Positions 26,147-32,708 of a stretch of DNA of 40,397 nucleotides are shown piece after piece. Position 1 is the stretch's first letter; each line of letters starts with the position of its first letter. The position numbers and the translations under genes were made by a program. The stretch lies in the NCBI GenBank assembly GCA_030040425.1, contig JASHTS010000148.1, forward strand, positions 1 to 40,397, given 5' to 3'. Source of the DNA: Acidobacteriaceae bacterium. Its GTDB lineage: Bacteria; Acidobacteriota; Terriglobia; Terriglobales; Acidobacteriaceae. The notes below the pieces were generated by a model. That model saw only the letters and a list, made by a program, of their open reading frames with translations. It did not search any database and was not told the DNA's origin.

Positions 26147-26223
26147 ACAGGGGACAGCGGATAGGGAATAGGGAAATGGGACTAGGGACTGGGGAACAGG
26201 GAACAAGGAACAAGGAACAGGGA
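26147..26223. repeat. Eleven-unit heptamer array (plus strand NNAGGGA, minus strand TCCCTNN)
   Basis: Consecutive heptamers ACAGGGG, ACAGCGG, ATAGGGA, ATAGGGA, AATGGGA, CTAGGGA, CTGGGGA, ACAGGGA, ACAAGGA, ACAAGGA, ACAGGGA, with a decayed unit on each side. Read on the minus strand it has the same CCCTG core as the array at 19874-19922. It occupies the leader region upstream of the SprT-like gene. Confidence 0.85.
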
Positions 26224-26255
26224 ACATTAGATCGCGATCGAGGCGGGCACTCATC

Positions 26256-26283
26256 GCTGACCACTGATTTCTGAGAACTGAAT
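26256..26283. repeat. NCTGANN heptamer array abutting a stop codon
   Basis: Four heptamers GCTGACC, ACTGATT, TCTGAGA, ACTGAAT ending exactly at the base before the stop codon of the 175-aa secreted protein gene. With the array at 26147-26223 it makes up most of the 162-bp gap 26122-26283. Confidence 0.7.
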
Positions 26284-26811
26284 TCACTGCGGCTCCGCGC
26301 GGTCCTGGCCCTTTTCGTCCTTGTGTTCCTTGAAGTACGCGGTCTGGTCGGCGGTGATCTGCTTGGCTTGCGCAGCAAGGTCGTTGCTGCTGTCGATGGC
26401 GTCTTCGCGGGAAAGCTGAAATCCGGGCTCGCTGGGCAGGCCGTTCAGGAGCGCTTGCCAGCGCTGGACCCCTTCGTTCAAGCCTTTCAGGCTCTTGCGG
26501 ATATCGGCCTTGCGGTCAGAATACACGTCAAGATTGTCGCCCAGTTCATCCATCAAAGCGGCGAAGTCCTGAAGCTCATTGTCGAGGCGGAAAGTGCGGG
26601 CGCTCGTGTGCGCGCGGGGGATGAGGCCCTTGATGGTGTCGGCGCGCTCGTTGAGAAACTTGACGTACAGATCGACGCGGGCGACCGGGTCGATGCCGGC
26701 TTCGGCGATCTGATCCTGCTGGGTTTCCGACAGTGGTTCGCGCTTTACTTTCTGCGCGCCGAGAGGCGCGGCGACCAGAAGACACAGCAGAGTGGCAGCC
26801 AAGAAGCGCAT
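26284..26811 (-). CDS. Secreted helical protein, function unknown
   Basis: 175 residues with a clear signal peptide (LAATLLCLLVAAPLGAQ) and a mature part that is almost all predicted helix, with charged heptad-like stretches such as LDNELQDFAALMDELGDNL and DIRKSLKGLNEGVQRW, and a highly charged C-terminus (KEHKDEKGQDRAEPQ). No known domain. It follows a second small secreted helical gene by 69 bp on the same strand; the two share general layout (signal, then Tyr/Leu-rich first helix, then a long amphipathic helix ending in LNEG or LNRT) and may be distant paralogues or partners. Likely periplasmic. No clear Shine-Dalgarno. Confidence 0.75.
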   Translation of the reverse strand: MRFLAATLLCLLVAAPLGAQKVKREPLSETQQDQIAEAGIDPVARVDLYVKFLNERADTIKGLIPRAHTSARTFRLDNELQDFAALMDELGDNLDVYSDRKADIRKSLKGLNEGVQRWQALLNGLPSEPGFQLSREDAIDSSNDLAAQAKQITADQTAYFKEHKDEKGQDRAEPQ

Positions 26812-26880
26812 TGCACTAATTCGACGTGTGAAACGGGACTTCGGCTTCGACGAAGGGGCACATGGCCGGGTAGAGCAGGC

Positions 26881-27339
26881 TTACTTCTTGAATACGTCCA
26901 TCATGGCTTCGCTTTGAGCCTGATTCACCTGCGCCAGCGTCTGCTGCACCAGCGGCCGATCCTGATAGTCGGTGTCGTGCAGCATCTCGTTCAGCCGGAA
27001 TGCGGTGCGGTTGAGAAGAATTTCGGCATTCTTCAGCCGCTTGTCGTTGTTTGCCACGGAGATATGGATTTTCTGCGCGAAAGTCTGAATCCTTTTGAGC
27101 AGGCTGTTTGCGGCTTCCACGTTGCCGGCCGCGTACTGCTTGACGCTCAGCTCGGTCATCTGGTGCACCAGCTGGGCATACAGGAAGCACTGTTCCCGTG
27201 GCTCGGCCTGGCTGGCGCGAGCTTCCAGAGCGTCAATCGCTTGCTGCTCCGTGGATTTGTCGTCGGGGGAAGAGGCGCACAAGGGCTGTACACAGGAACC
27301 CAATGCAAAGAACGCGGCCATCAGAAAAGCAGTCCTCAT
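26881..27339 (-). CDS. Secreted helical protein, function unknown
   Basis: 152 residues with an N-terminal signal sequence (AFLMAAFFALGSCVQPLCA). A cysteine in the LGSC context could serve as a weak lipobox, so it may be a lipoprotein. The mature part is helical (STEQQAIDALEARASQ, VEAANSLLKRIQTFAQK, LAQVNQAQSEAMMDVFKK). GGAGG 5 nt before the ATG gives a confident start. It heads a likely two-gene unit with the 175-aa secreted protein and has a recognisable promoter just upstream. No homologous family recognised. Confidence 0.78.
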   Translation of the reverse strand: MRTAFLMAAFFALGSCVQPLCASSPDDKSTEQQAIDALEARASQAEPREQCFLYAQLVHQMTELSVKQYAAGNVEAANSLLKRIQTFAQKIHISVANNDKRLKNAEILLNRTAFRLNEMLHDTDYQDRPLVQQTLAQVNQAQSEAMMDVFKK

Positions 27340-27377
27340 AGGGACCTCCGATGCGGTTCAACCTCAAGGTGTGACTA

Positions 27378-27407
27378 ATAGTAGGCCCATCTTGCGGCAA
27401 ACTGCAA
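27378..27407 (-). promoter_or_regulatory. Candidate promoter for the secreted-protein pair
   Basis: Minus-strand TTGCAG (27407-27402), an 18-bp spacer and TACTAT (27383-27378), predicting a leader of about 32 nt that contains the strong GGAGG of the 152-aa gene. Confidence 0.5.
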
Positions 27408-27491
27408 GAAATAAGATGCAGCTTTTAGAAGACGTGGTTACCGGAGTTACAGGAAATGGGAAATCGGCCCCGGCCGCTCCGGAAAAGGGAG

Positions 27492-28829
27492 CTATTTGGA
27501 GAGAAGTTCCAAACGTTGTTGCGCCTGCCACTGCTCGTTGGGAAACTTGCCTTGCGCGGCGTCGAGGAAGCGCTTGTAATAGGCGATGGCCTGCTGCTTC
27601 TGCCGCAGCTTGTCATAGGAAATGGCCCATAGCCAATACGTCGACGCATTCTCCGGCACAATCTGCGAACGCATGGCGAGTGCGTGCAGAGTCGCCTGCG
27701 GCCTCTCCGTCTTGCTGGCGGCAAAGGCCAGGCCGCCCCAGGCATCAGCATTGGCCGGATCGATCTGCGTGGCCCGGTCGAAGGCGCCATAAGCCTCCAC
27801 GTACCGGAGTTGATGAATCAGGTTCTGCCCGTGCGCGACAAGGAGTTCGGGGTCGTCAGGGTGTGCCGCCAGAAGAACGGAATACAGCTTGTCGGAGCCG
27901 GCATAGTCTCCGGCGTCGGCCCTCACCTCGGCAAGCATACGGGCGATGCTTGGATCGTCGGGATGCGCATCGTGAAGCTGTTGCAGAAGCGGCAGGGCCT
28001 CCGCCTTGTCTTGCGCCGCGAGCACGGTGGCCAGTTGCGCAGTCAGCGTAGGATCGCCGGGAAATTGCGCCAGCGCCGCGCGCAGCAAGGTCTCGGCTTC
28101 AGGGTATTTGCTCCGGGCAATCAACAAATGCGCGAGCGCGGCGGTTGCAGGCTGCGATTTGGGGTCTTTCGCAAGCACGCGCCGATAGGCGTCTTCGGCG
28201 GCGTCGTACTGGCCCGCGTCTTCCGCCAGGCTTGCGGCTAGAAGCGTGTCGTCTTCCGTCTCCGGCGAGATTTTGAGAGCCTCAATCAGATCATTGGAAG
28301 CGGCCGTCGGATCGCTGTCACCGCCGGGTTTCGGCTTGTCGATCTGCGCGAGCGCCCGCCACGCGCGCGCCTTGAGCGCTGGTCCGCCTTCGCCGGGGTC
28401 GAGCGTAGTGGCGGTTTGCAACTCCGGGCGCGCCTCATCGGGCTTGTCCTCCCGCGCAAGCAGGAGTCCGAGAGAGAGATGGGCTTCAAAGGATTTGGGA
28501 TTGGCAGCAATGGCGCGGCGATAAAATCCTTCCGCATCGTCGAGCCGGTTTTCGGAATCGGCCACGTAGCCTGCATCAAAAAGAGCTCGGGCATCGCCTG
28601 GATTGGCGACGAGCCAGACGTCCAGTTTGGCTTGTGCTGTTTTCCAGTCGGAACGCACAATCGCGGCCTCCGCATCGGCCACTTGCTGGGGCGGATTTTG
28701 TGCGCTTTGCTCTGCAGGCGTACCGCTCTGTGCCACGCTTCCGGCGGCCGAAGAGGAATCCTGGGCAGGGCTTGATTTCGGTCCAAATTGCAGAACCAAA
28801 AGGAGAACGAGAAATGGGGCGCGCGCCAC
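27492..28829 (-). CDS. Secreted tetratricopeptide-repeat protein
   Basis: 445 residues: a signal sequence (FLVLLLVLQFGPKSSPAQ), a Ser/Ala/Gln-rich linker, then about eight TPR units from residue 50 to the end, recognisable by repeated A-x2-Y-x3-A/DAE patterns and P32-type prolines (ALFDAGYVADSENRLDDAEGF; DAAEDAYRRVLAKDPKS; AIAYYKRFLDAAQGKFPNE). TPR arrays bind proteins, so this is probably a periplasmic scaffold or assembly factor. GTG start without a clear Shine-Dalgarno. Same strand as the secreted pair and receptor downstream, but 152 bp with its own promoter separates it from them. Confidence 0.88.
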   Translation of the reverse strand: MARAPFLVLLLVLQFGPKSSPAQDSSSAAGSVAQSGTPAEQSAQNPPQQVADAEAAIVRSDWKTAQAKLDVWLVANPGDARALFDAGYVADSENRLDDAEGFYRRAIAANPKSFEAHLSLGLLLAREDKPDEARPELQTATTLDPGEGGPALKARAWRALAQIDKPKPGGDSDPTAASNDLIEALKISPETEDDTLLAASLAEDAGQYDAAEDAYRRVLAKDPKSQPATAALAHLLIARSKYPEAETLLRAALAQFPGDPTLTAQLATVLAAQDKAEALPLLQQLHDAHPDDPSIARMLAEVRADAGDYAGSDKLYSVLLAAHPDDPELLVAHGQNLIHQLRYVEAYGAFDRATQIDPANADAWGGLAFAASKTERPQATLHALAMRSQIVPENASTYWLWAISYDKLRQKQQAIAYYKRFLDAAQGKFPNEQWQAQQRLELLSK

Positions 28830-28838
28830 GAAAATCCT

Positions 28839-28884
28839 CAGTAACCAGTTTACCCGGATGGGTGGATAGTTAATCGGGTTACTG
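28839..28884. promoter_or_regulatory. Inverted repeat upstream of the TPR gene, possible operator
   Basis: CAGTAACC (28839-28846) and GGTTACTG (28877-28884) are perfect complements; a near-copy, CCAGTTTACCCG, overlaps the left arm and resembles the complement of CGGGTTACTGG at the right. The element begins 10 bp upstream of the TPR start codon, where a repressor or mRNA stem could act. Confidence 0.4.
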
Positions 28885-29063
28885 GTGGGTGATATGAAAC
28901 GCTCGCGCCCGTTTGCACACCATTCTCCGGATGATATGAAGGAATGGTTGATGGGCGTTGGGGGTTACGAAAACAAGGTGGCCCATGAACCTAAAAATAC
29001 AACTTCGCCATGGCCTGCCGCATCCATCCTACCGTGCACGTCTCACTTTGGGGGACCGACACA

Positions 29064-29321
29064 ATGGAACGGATTGAGGCAAAAAGCGTTCTCAGGGACT
29101 GGTGGAGTTATCGGGGTGAACCGATGACTGTTGTCTCGATGCAACACATACCTTTGACCCATGCTTATCTTTGCCAGGATTGCAATTCGATAGGAAACTG
29201 CGCTCAACATTGTCCGGCTTGCGCTTCAGAAGCGCTGATGGGTCTTGCTGGCGTGCTGAACCGCAAAACCGAAGAAGCCGCGCAGATAAGCTATGCGCGA
29301 CGGGCTGCGCTGGCGGCATAA
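29064..29321 (+). CDS. Small Cys-rich (zinc-ribbon-like) protein
   Basis: 85 residues from an ATG with GGGGGA 9 nt upstream. The C-terminal half contains CQDCNSIGNC-x3-CPAC, that is CxxC-x5-C-x3-CxxC, followed by ASEALMGLAGVLNRK; five cysteines this close suggest a zinc ribbon or knuckle. I recall short proteins with a similar CPAC-ASE-LAGVLNR ending in acidobacteria, which supports reality, but no function is known. The frame is open 18 codons further upstream, without a ribosome-binding site. It stands alone between the TPR gene and uvrA; a DNA-, RNA- or protein-binding role is only a guess. Confidence 0.7.
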   Translation: MERIEAKSVLRDWWSYRGEPMTVVSMQHIPLTHAYLCQDCNSIGNCAQHCPACASEALMGLAGVLNRKTEEAAQISYARRAALAA

Positions 29322-29416
29322 GAAGTAGAAAAAAGATTGAAGAGTCTTCACCCGCATTCCAGCGGATTTGCGCCTGCTTTCCCCAGATAGCTGTTTCCCA
29401 TGCGCCATGTTCGCCG

Positions 29417-29491
29417 GCGCGGCCCTCGTTTCGCGCCGCACGCGAACGCCGCCTCTCTCCCGGCGTTCGCGTGCGGCGCCGGTGGCCGCGC
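29417..29491. repeat. Long perfect hairpin between the Cys-rich gene and uvrA
   Basis: A 19-bp perfect stem (29433-29451 with 29461-29479) around the 9-nt loop CCTCTCTCC, flanked by a second 8-bp stem GCGCGGCC (29417-29424) / GGCCGCGC (29484-29491) separated by short unpaired sides. No T run follows. It occupies the centre of the 307-bp gap 29322-29628, which otherwise holds only a TATAAT. Confidence 0.85.
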
Positions 29492-29544
29492 CCGCGCGCT
29501 TTCTCAATCCACCGCCAAGCCAAGTAAATTTGTGCGCCGCCACT

Positions 29545-29550
29545 TATAAT
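29545..29550 (+). promoter_or_regulatory. Consensus -10 box upstream of uvrA
   Basis: TATAAT in a short AT-rich patch, 78 bp before the uvrA start; no good -35 is found 16-19 bp upstream. Transcription from here would exclude the large hairpin from the uvrA leader. Confidence 0.4.
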
Positions 29551-29628
29551 AAAGAATGGCGGGTTGCGCCCTGAGCCCCACTGAGGCCGCAGGGATGCTC
29601 CCGGAACATTTTTTGCGGTGTCTCTCCT

Positions 29629-32562
29629 TTGAACGACGCCATCACGATCCGCGGCGCGCGGACACATAACCTGAAGAACATTTCCTGCGAAATCCCTCAT
29701 GGCAAGCTGACGGTGGTCAGCGGCGTGTCGGGATCGGGCAAAAGCTCGCTTGCCTTCGACACCATTTACGCCGAAGGGCAGCGGCGCTATGTGGAGTCGC
29801 TCTCAGCCTATGCGCGGCAGTTTCTGGAGCGGATTGAAAAGCCGGACGTGGATGAGATCGACGGCCTTGCGCCGGCCATTGCCATCAAGCAGAAGAATTC
29901 CACGCGCAATCCGCGTTCGACGGTGGCCACAGCGACGGAAATTTACGACTACCTGCGCCTGCTCTACGCGCGCTGCGGAGCCGTGCATTGCATTTATTGC
30001 GACGGGTTGGTGAAGCGCGACTCCGTGGATGAGGCAGCGAGCGTGATTCTCGCGCTGGGCGAGGAAACACGGCTCAACGCACTGTTCCCGGTGGTCTCGG
30101 CTGCTTCCGCGCCTGGCGCCGACGGCAAGGGGGAAGCCAGGACGGCGAAGAAAGCGGTTCGTGGTACAAAATCCGGTGCCAGGGCGAAGCCCCCGGCGGC
30201 GGCCGATTCGCCGCACATCGAGGCGTTGAAGGCGCGGCTGGCGGAGCTGCGTGCGGGCGGCTTCAATCGCCTATGGCAGCAGGGCAGGATTTTCGAGTTC
30301 TCCACGCCGGAGTCTCTGCTCGATCTCGATTTCGCTGCGCCGTTTTTCGTGCTCTTGGACCGCATCGTGGTCAGCGCCGAGAATCGTCCGCGCATTGTCG
30401 ACGCGATCGAAACCGCGTATCGCGAAAGCGGCCAAATTCTCTTCGAAGAAGCTCCACGCGAGGAGACGACCGAGCGCAGGCGGTTCCGTTTTTCCGGCGC
30501 GTACGAGTGTACGAATTGCCATCGGCCGGGGCGCGAGCCGGAGCCGCGCCTGTTCAGCTTCAACAATCCCTTTGGCGCGTGCCCGCGCTGCCAGGGCTTC
30601 GGCAATACGGTGGATCACGACCTGAACCTGGTGATTCCCGACCAGGCCCTCAGCCTGAATGAAGGCGCGATCGATCCCTGGAACCGCCCCAAATATCGAG
30701 GTTGGTTCAATGAACTGCGCAAGCGAGCGCCGGAGCTCGGCATTCCCCTCGACCGCGCTTGGCGCGATTTGCCCGAGCGCGCGCGGGAGATCGTGTTGCG
30801 CGGAAAGGACGGCTATGAAGGCGTGCGCGGGTTCTTCGCCCAGATGGAGCGCAAGAAGTACAAGCTGCACGTGCGCGTGATGCTGAGCAAGTATCGCGGT
30901 TACGCGGAGTGCCCTGACTGCCGCGGCCAGCGCCTGCGCGCCGAAGCCCGCGCGGTGCGCCTCGGAAACGACAAAACGGGCGCGAAGAACATCTGCCAGG
31001 CGTGCGCGCTCACCATCGCGCAGGCCAAGGAATTCTTCGAAACTCTTGAGCTCACGTCCATGCAGGAGGAGATTGCCGGACCGATTCTCGAAGAAGTGCG
31101 GCAGCGGCTGAGCTTTCTTGACGCAGTGGGCCTTGAGTACCTCACCCTCGATCGGCTGGCCTCCACGCTCTCCGGAGGCGAGGCGCAGCGCATTCAGCTG
31201 GCCACCTCATTGGGATCGCGGCTGGTGGGCGCACTCTACGTTCTCGACGAGCCTTCGATCGGGCTGCACACGCGCGATACGTCGCGGCTCATCCGCATTT
31301 TGGCCGAGCTGCGGGACCTGGGCAACACCATCCTGGTGGTGGAGCACGACGCCGATTTGCTGCGCGCGGCAGATCATCTCCTCGACTTGGGCCCCGGCGC
31401 GGGCGAATTCGGCGGCAAGATCTTGGCCGACGGCGTGCTCGCCGAGATCGAGGCCAATCCGAATTCTCTTACCGGCCGCTATCTCTCCGGCAAGATTTCC
31501 ATTCCCGTGCCTACGCGCCGGCGCGTGCCCGGCCGCGAAAAGCTGGTGCTGCGCGGTGCGCGCGCCAACAATTTGCGCGGGCTCGACGTGGAGATTCCGC
31601 TCGGTCTTCTCGTCGCCGTCACCGGCGTCTCCGGCTCGGGCAAATCCACGCTGGTGCACCAGGTGCTCTATCGCGGCATCGCGCGCGCATTGGGCCAAAG
31701 CGACGGCACGGATCCGGCAGGCAGCTTTGCCTCGCTTAGCGGAGTCGAGCGGCTCAATGACGTCGTGCTCGTCGACCAGACGCCTATCGGCCGCACGCCG
31801 CGCTCGAATCCCATCACGTACATCAAGGGCTTCGATCTCATCCGCGAGCTGTTTGCGGCGCAACCTGAGGCAAAACGGCGCTCGCTTACGCCCGGGCATT
31901 TTTCCTTCAACGTCCCCGGCGGCCGCTGCAACACGTGCGAAGGAGACGGAACGGTTACGGTGGAGATGCAGTTTCTGGCCGACGTGGAACTGCCCTGCGA
32001 AGACTGCAACGGGACGCGCTACCAGGCCAAGATTCTCGAAGTTCAGTACAAGGGCAAAAATATTCACGAAGTGCTGCAGATGACGGTCAAGGAAGCGCTG
32101 CGCTTCTTCACCGGCCAGACCAGACTGCTCGAAAAGCTGGCTGTCCTCGATGAGATCGGGCTCGGCTATCTGCGGTTGGGCCAGTCGGCCACCACGCTCT
32201 CCGGCGGCGAGGCGCAGCGCGTGAAACTGGCTGCGCATCTGGCCGCGGTACGCGCAGTGAACGCAACCGTCAAGCCATCGCACGCGAGCCGGGTTCTGTA
32301 CATTCTCGACGAGCCCACGACGGGCCTGCACTTCGACGATGTTTCCAAGCTCCTGACTGCATTTCGCAAGCTGATCGACGGGGGCGGGTCTCTGATCGTC
32401 ATCGAGCACAATCTGGACGTGATCAAGAGCGCCGACTGGGTGATCGATCTCGGGCCAGAAGGCGGCGAAGACGGCGGCAAGATTGTCGCCGAGGGTCCGC
32501 CGGAAGAGATCGCAGCCAATCTCCACTCGCATACCGGCAAATGGCTGGCGCGCGTGCTCTGA
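29629..32562 (+). CDS. uvrA: Excinuclease ABC subunit A
   Basis: 977-residue DNA-damage sensor of nucleotide excision repair. Two ABC modules: Walker A GVSGSGKSS near residue 32 and GVSGSGKST in the second half, signature LSGGEAQR twice, and Walker B segments YVLDEPSIGLH and YILDEPTTGLH. Zinc sites are intact: CTNC-x20-CPRC and CNTC-x19-CEDC. It is longer than the usual 940 residues because of an Ala/Lys/Gly-rich linker around 160-190 (AKKAVRGTKSGARAKPP) inside the UvrB-binding region. The only in-frame start before the conserved ITIRGARTHNLKNI is a TTG, with no visible Shine-Dalgarno, an unusual weak initiation signal for a repair gene. Monocistronic by spacing. Confidence 0.95.
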   Translation: MNDAITIRGARTHNLKNISCEIPHGKLTVVSGVSGSGKSSLAFDTIYAEGQRRYVESLSAYARQFLERIEKPDVDEIDGLAPAIAIKQKNSTRNPRSTVATATEIYDYLRLLYARCGAVHCIYCDGLVKRDSVDEAASVILALGEETRLNALFPVVSAASAPGADGKGEARTAKKAVRGTKSGARAKPPAAADSPHIEALKARLAELRAGGFNRLWQQGRIFEFSTPESLLDLDFAAPFFVLLDRIVVSAENRPRIVDAIETAYRESGQILFEEAPREETTERRRFRFSGAYECTNCHRPGREPEPRLFSFNNPFGACPRCQGFGNTVDHDLNLVIPDQALSLNEGAIDPWNRPKYRGWFNELRKRAPELGIPLDRAWRDLPERAREIVLRGKDGYEGVRGFFAQMERKKYKLHVRVMLSKYRGYAECPDCRGQRLRAEARAVRLGNDKTGAKNICQACALTIAQAKEFFETLELTSMQEEIAGPILEEVRQRLSFLDAVGLEYLTLDRLASTLSGGEAQRIQLATSLGSRLVGALYVLDEPSIGLHTRDTSRLIRILAELRDLGNTILVVEHDADLLRAADHLLDLGPGAGEFGGKILADGVLAEIEANPNSLTGRYLSGKISIPVPTRRRVPGREKLVLRGARANNLRGLDVEIPLGLLVAVTGVSGSGKSTLVHQVLYRGIARALGQSDGTDPAGSFASLSGVERLNDVVLVDQTPIGRTPRSNPITYIKGFDLIRELFAAQPEAKRRSLTPGHFSFNVPGGRCNTCEGDGTVTVEMQFLADVELPCEDCNGTRYQAKILEVQYKGKNIHEVLQMTVKEALRFFTGQTRLLEKLAVLDEIGLGYLRLGQSATTLSGGEAQRVKLAAHLAAVRAVNATVKPSHASRVLYILDEPTTGLHFDDVSKLLTAFRKLIDGGGSLIVIEHNLDVIKSADWVIDLGPEGGEDGGKIVAEGPPEEIAANLHSHTGKWLARVL

Positions 32563-32600
32563 CGCAACTCCCTGCATGCTTTCGGTTCTGGAGGCGCGAT

Positions 32601-32630
32601 TTGCCATCGACACCGCCGATTGGATAGAAA
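32601..32630 (+). promoter_or_regulatory. Candidate promoter for fucP
   Basis: TTGCCA (32601-32606), an 18-bp spacer and TAGAAA (32625-32630): 5 of 6 and 4 of 6 to sigma-70 consensus. Start predicted near 32637, giving a leader of about 72 nt. Confidence 0.45.
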
Positions 32631-32653
32631 AGGTGTTGCGGTTGCCGTTTCGC

Positions 32654-32661
32654 AAACGTTT
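32654..32661 (+). promoter_or_regulatory. Possible LacI-type operator upstream of fucP
   Basis: GCAAACGTTTCC is a near-palindrome centred on CG, the form bound by LacI/GalR repressors. It lies about 20 bp after the predicted transcription start, a blocking position. No LacI gene is in the window. Confidence 0.35.
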
Positions 32662-32708
32662 CCGGAAGACTCTCGGAAATCTGGTCGCTCACTCTCTGGA
32701 GGAAAACA

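Noticed and set aside
26147-26283. CRISPR array
   Set aside because: Units are 7 bp and contiguous, with no spacers and no cas genes.
28885-29127. 80-codon open frame before the Cys-rich gene
   Set aside because: Overlaps the better supported Cys-rich gene in another frame and has no domain or clear ribosome-binding site.
31207-32655. 482-codon minus-strand open frame inside uvrA
   Set aside because: Lies opposite the conserved second ABC module of uvrA and has no recognisable motif or ribosome-binding site.
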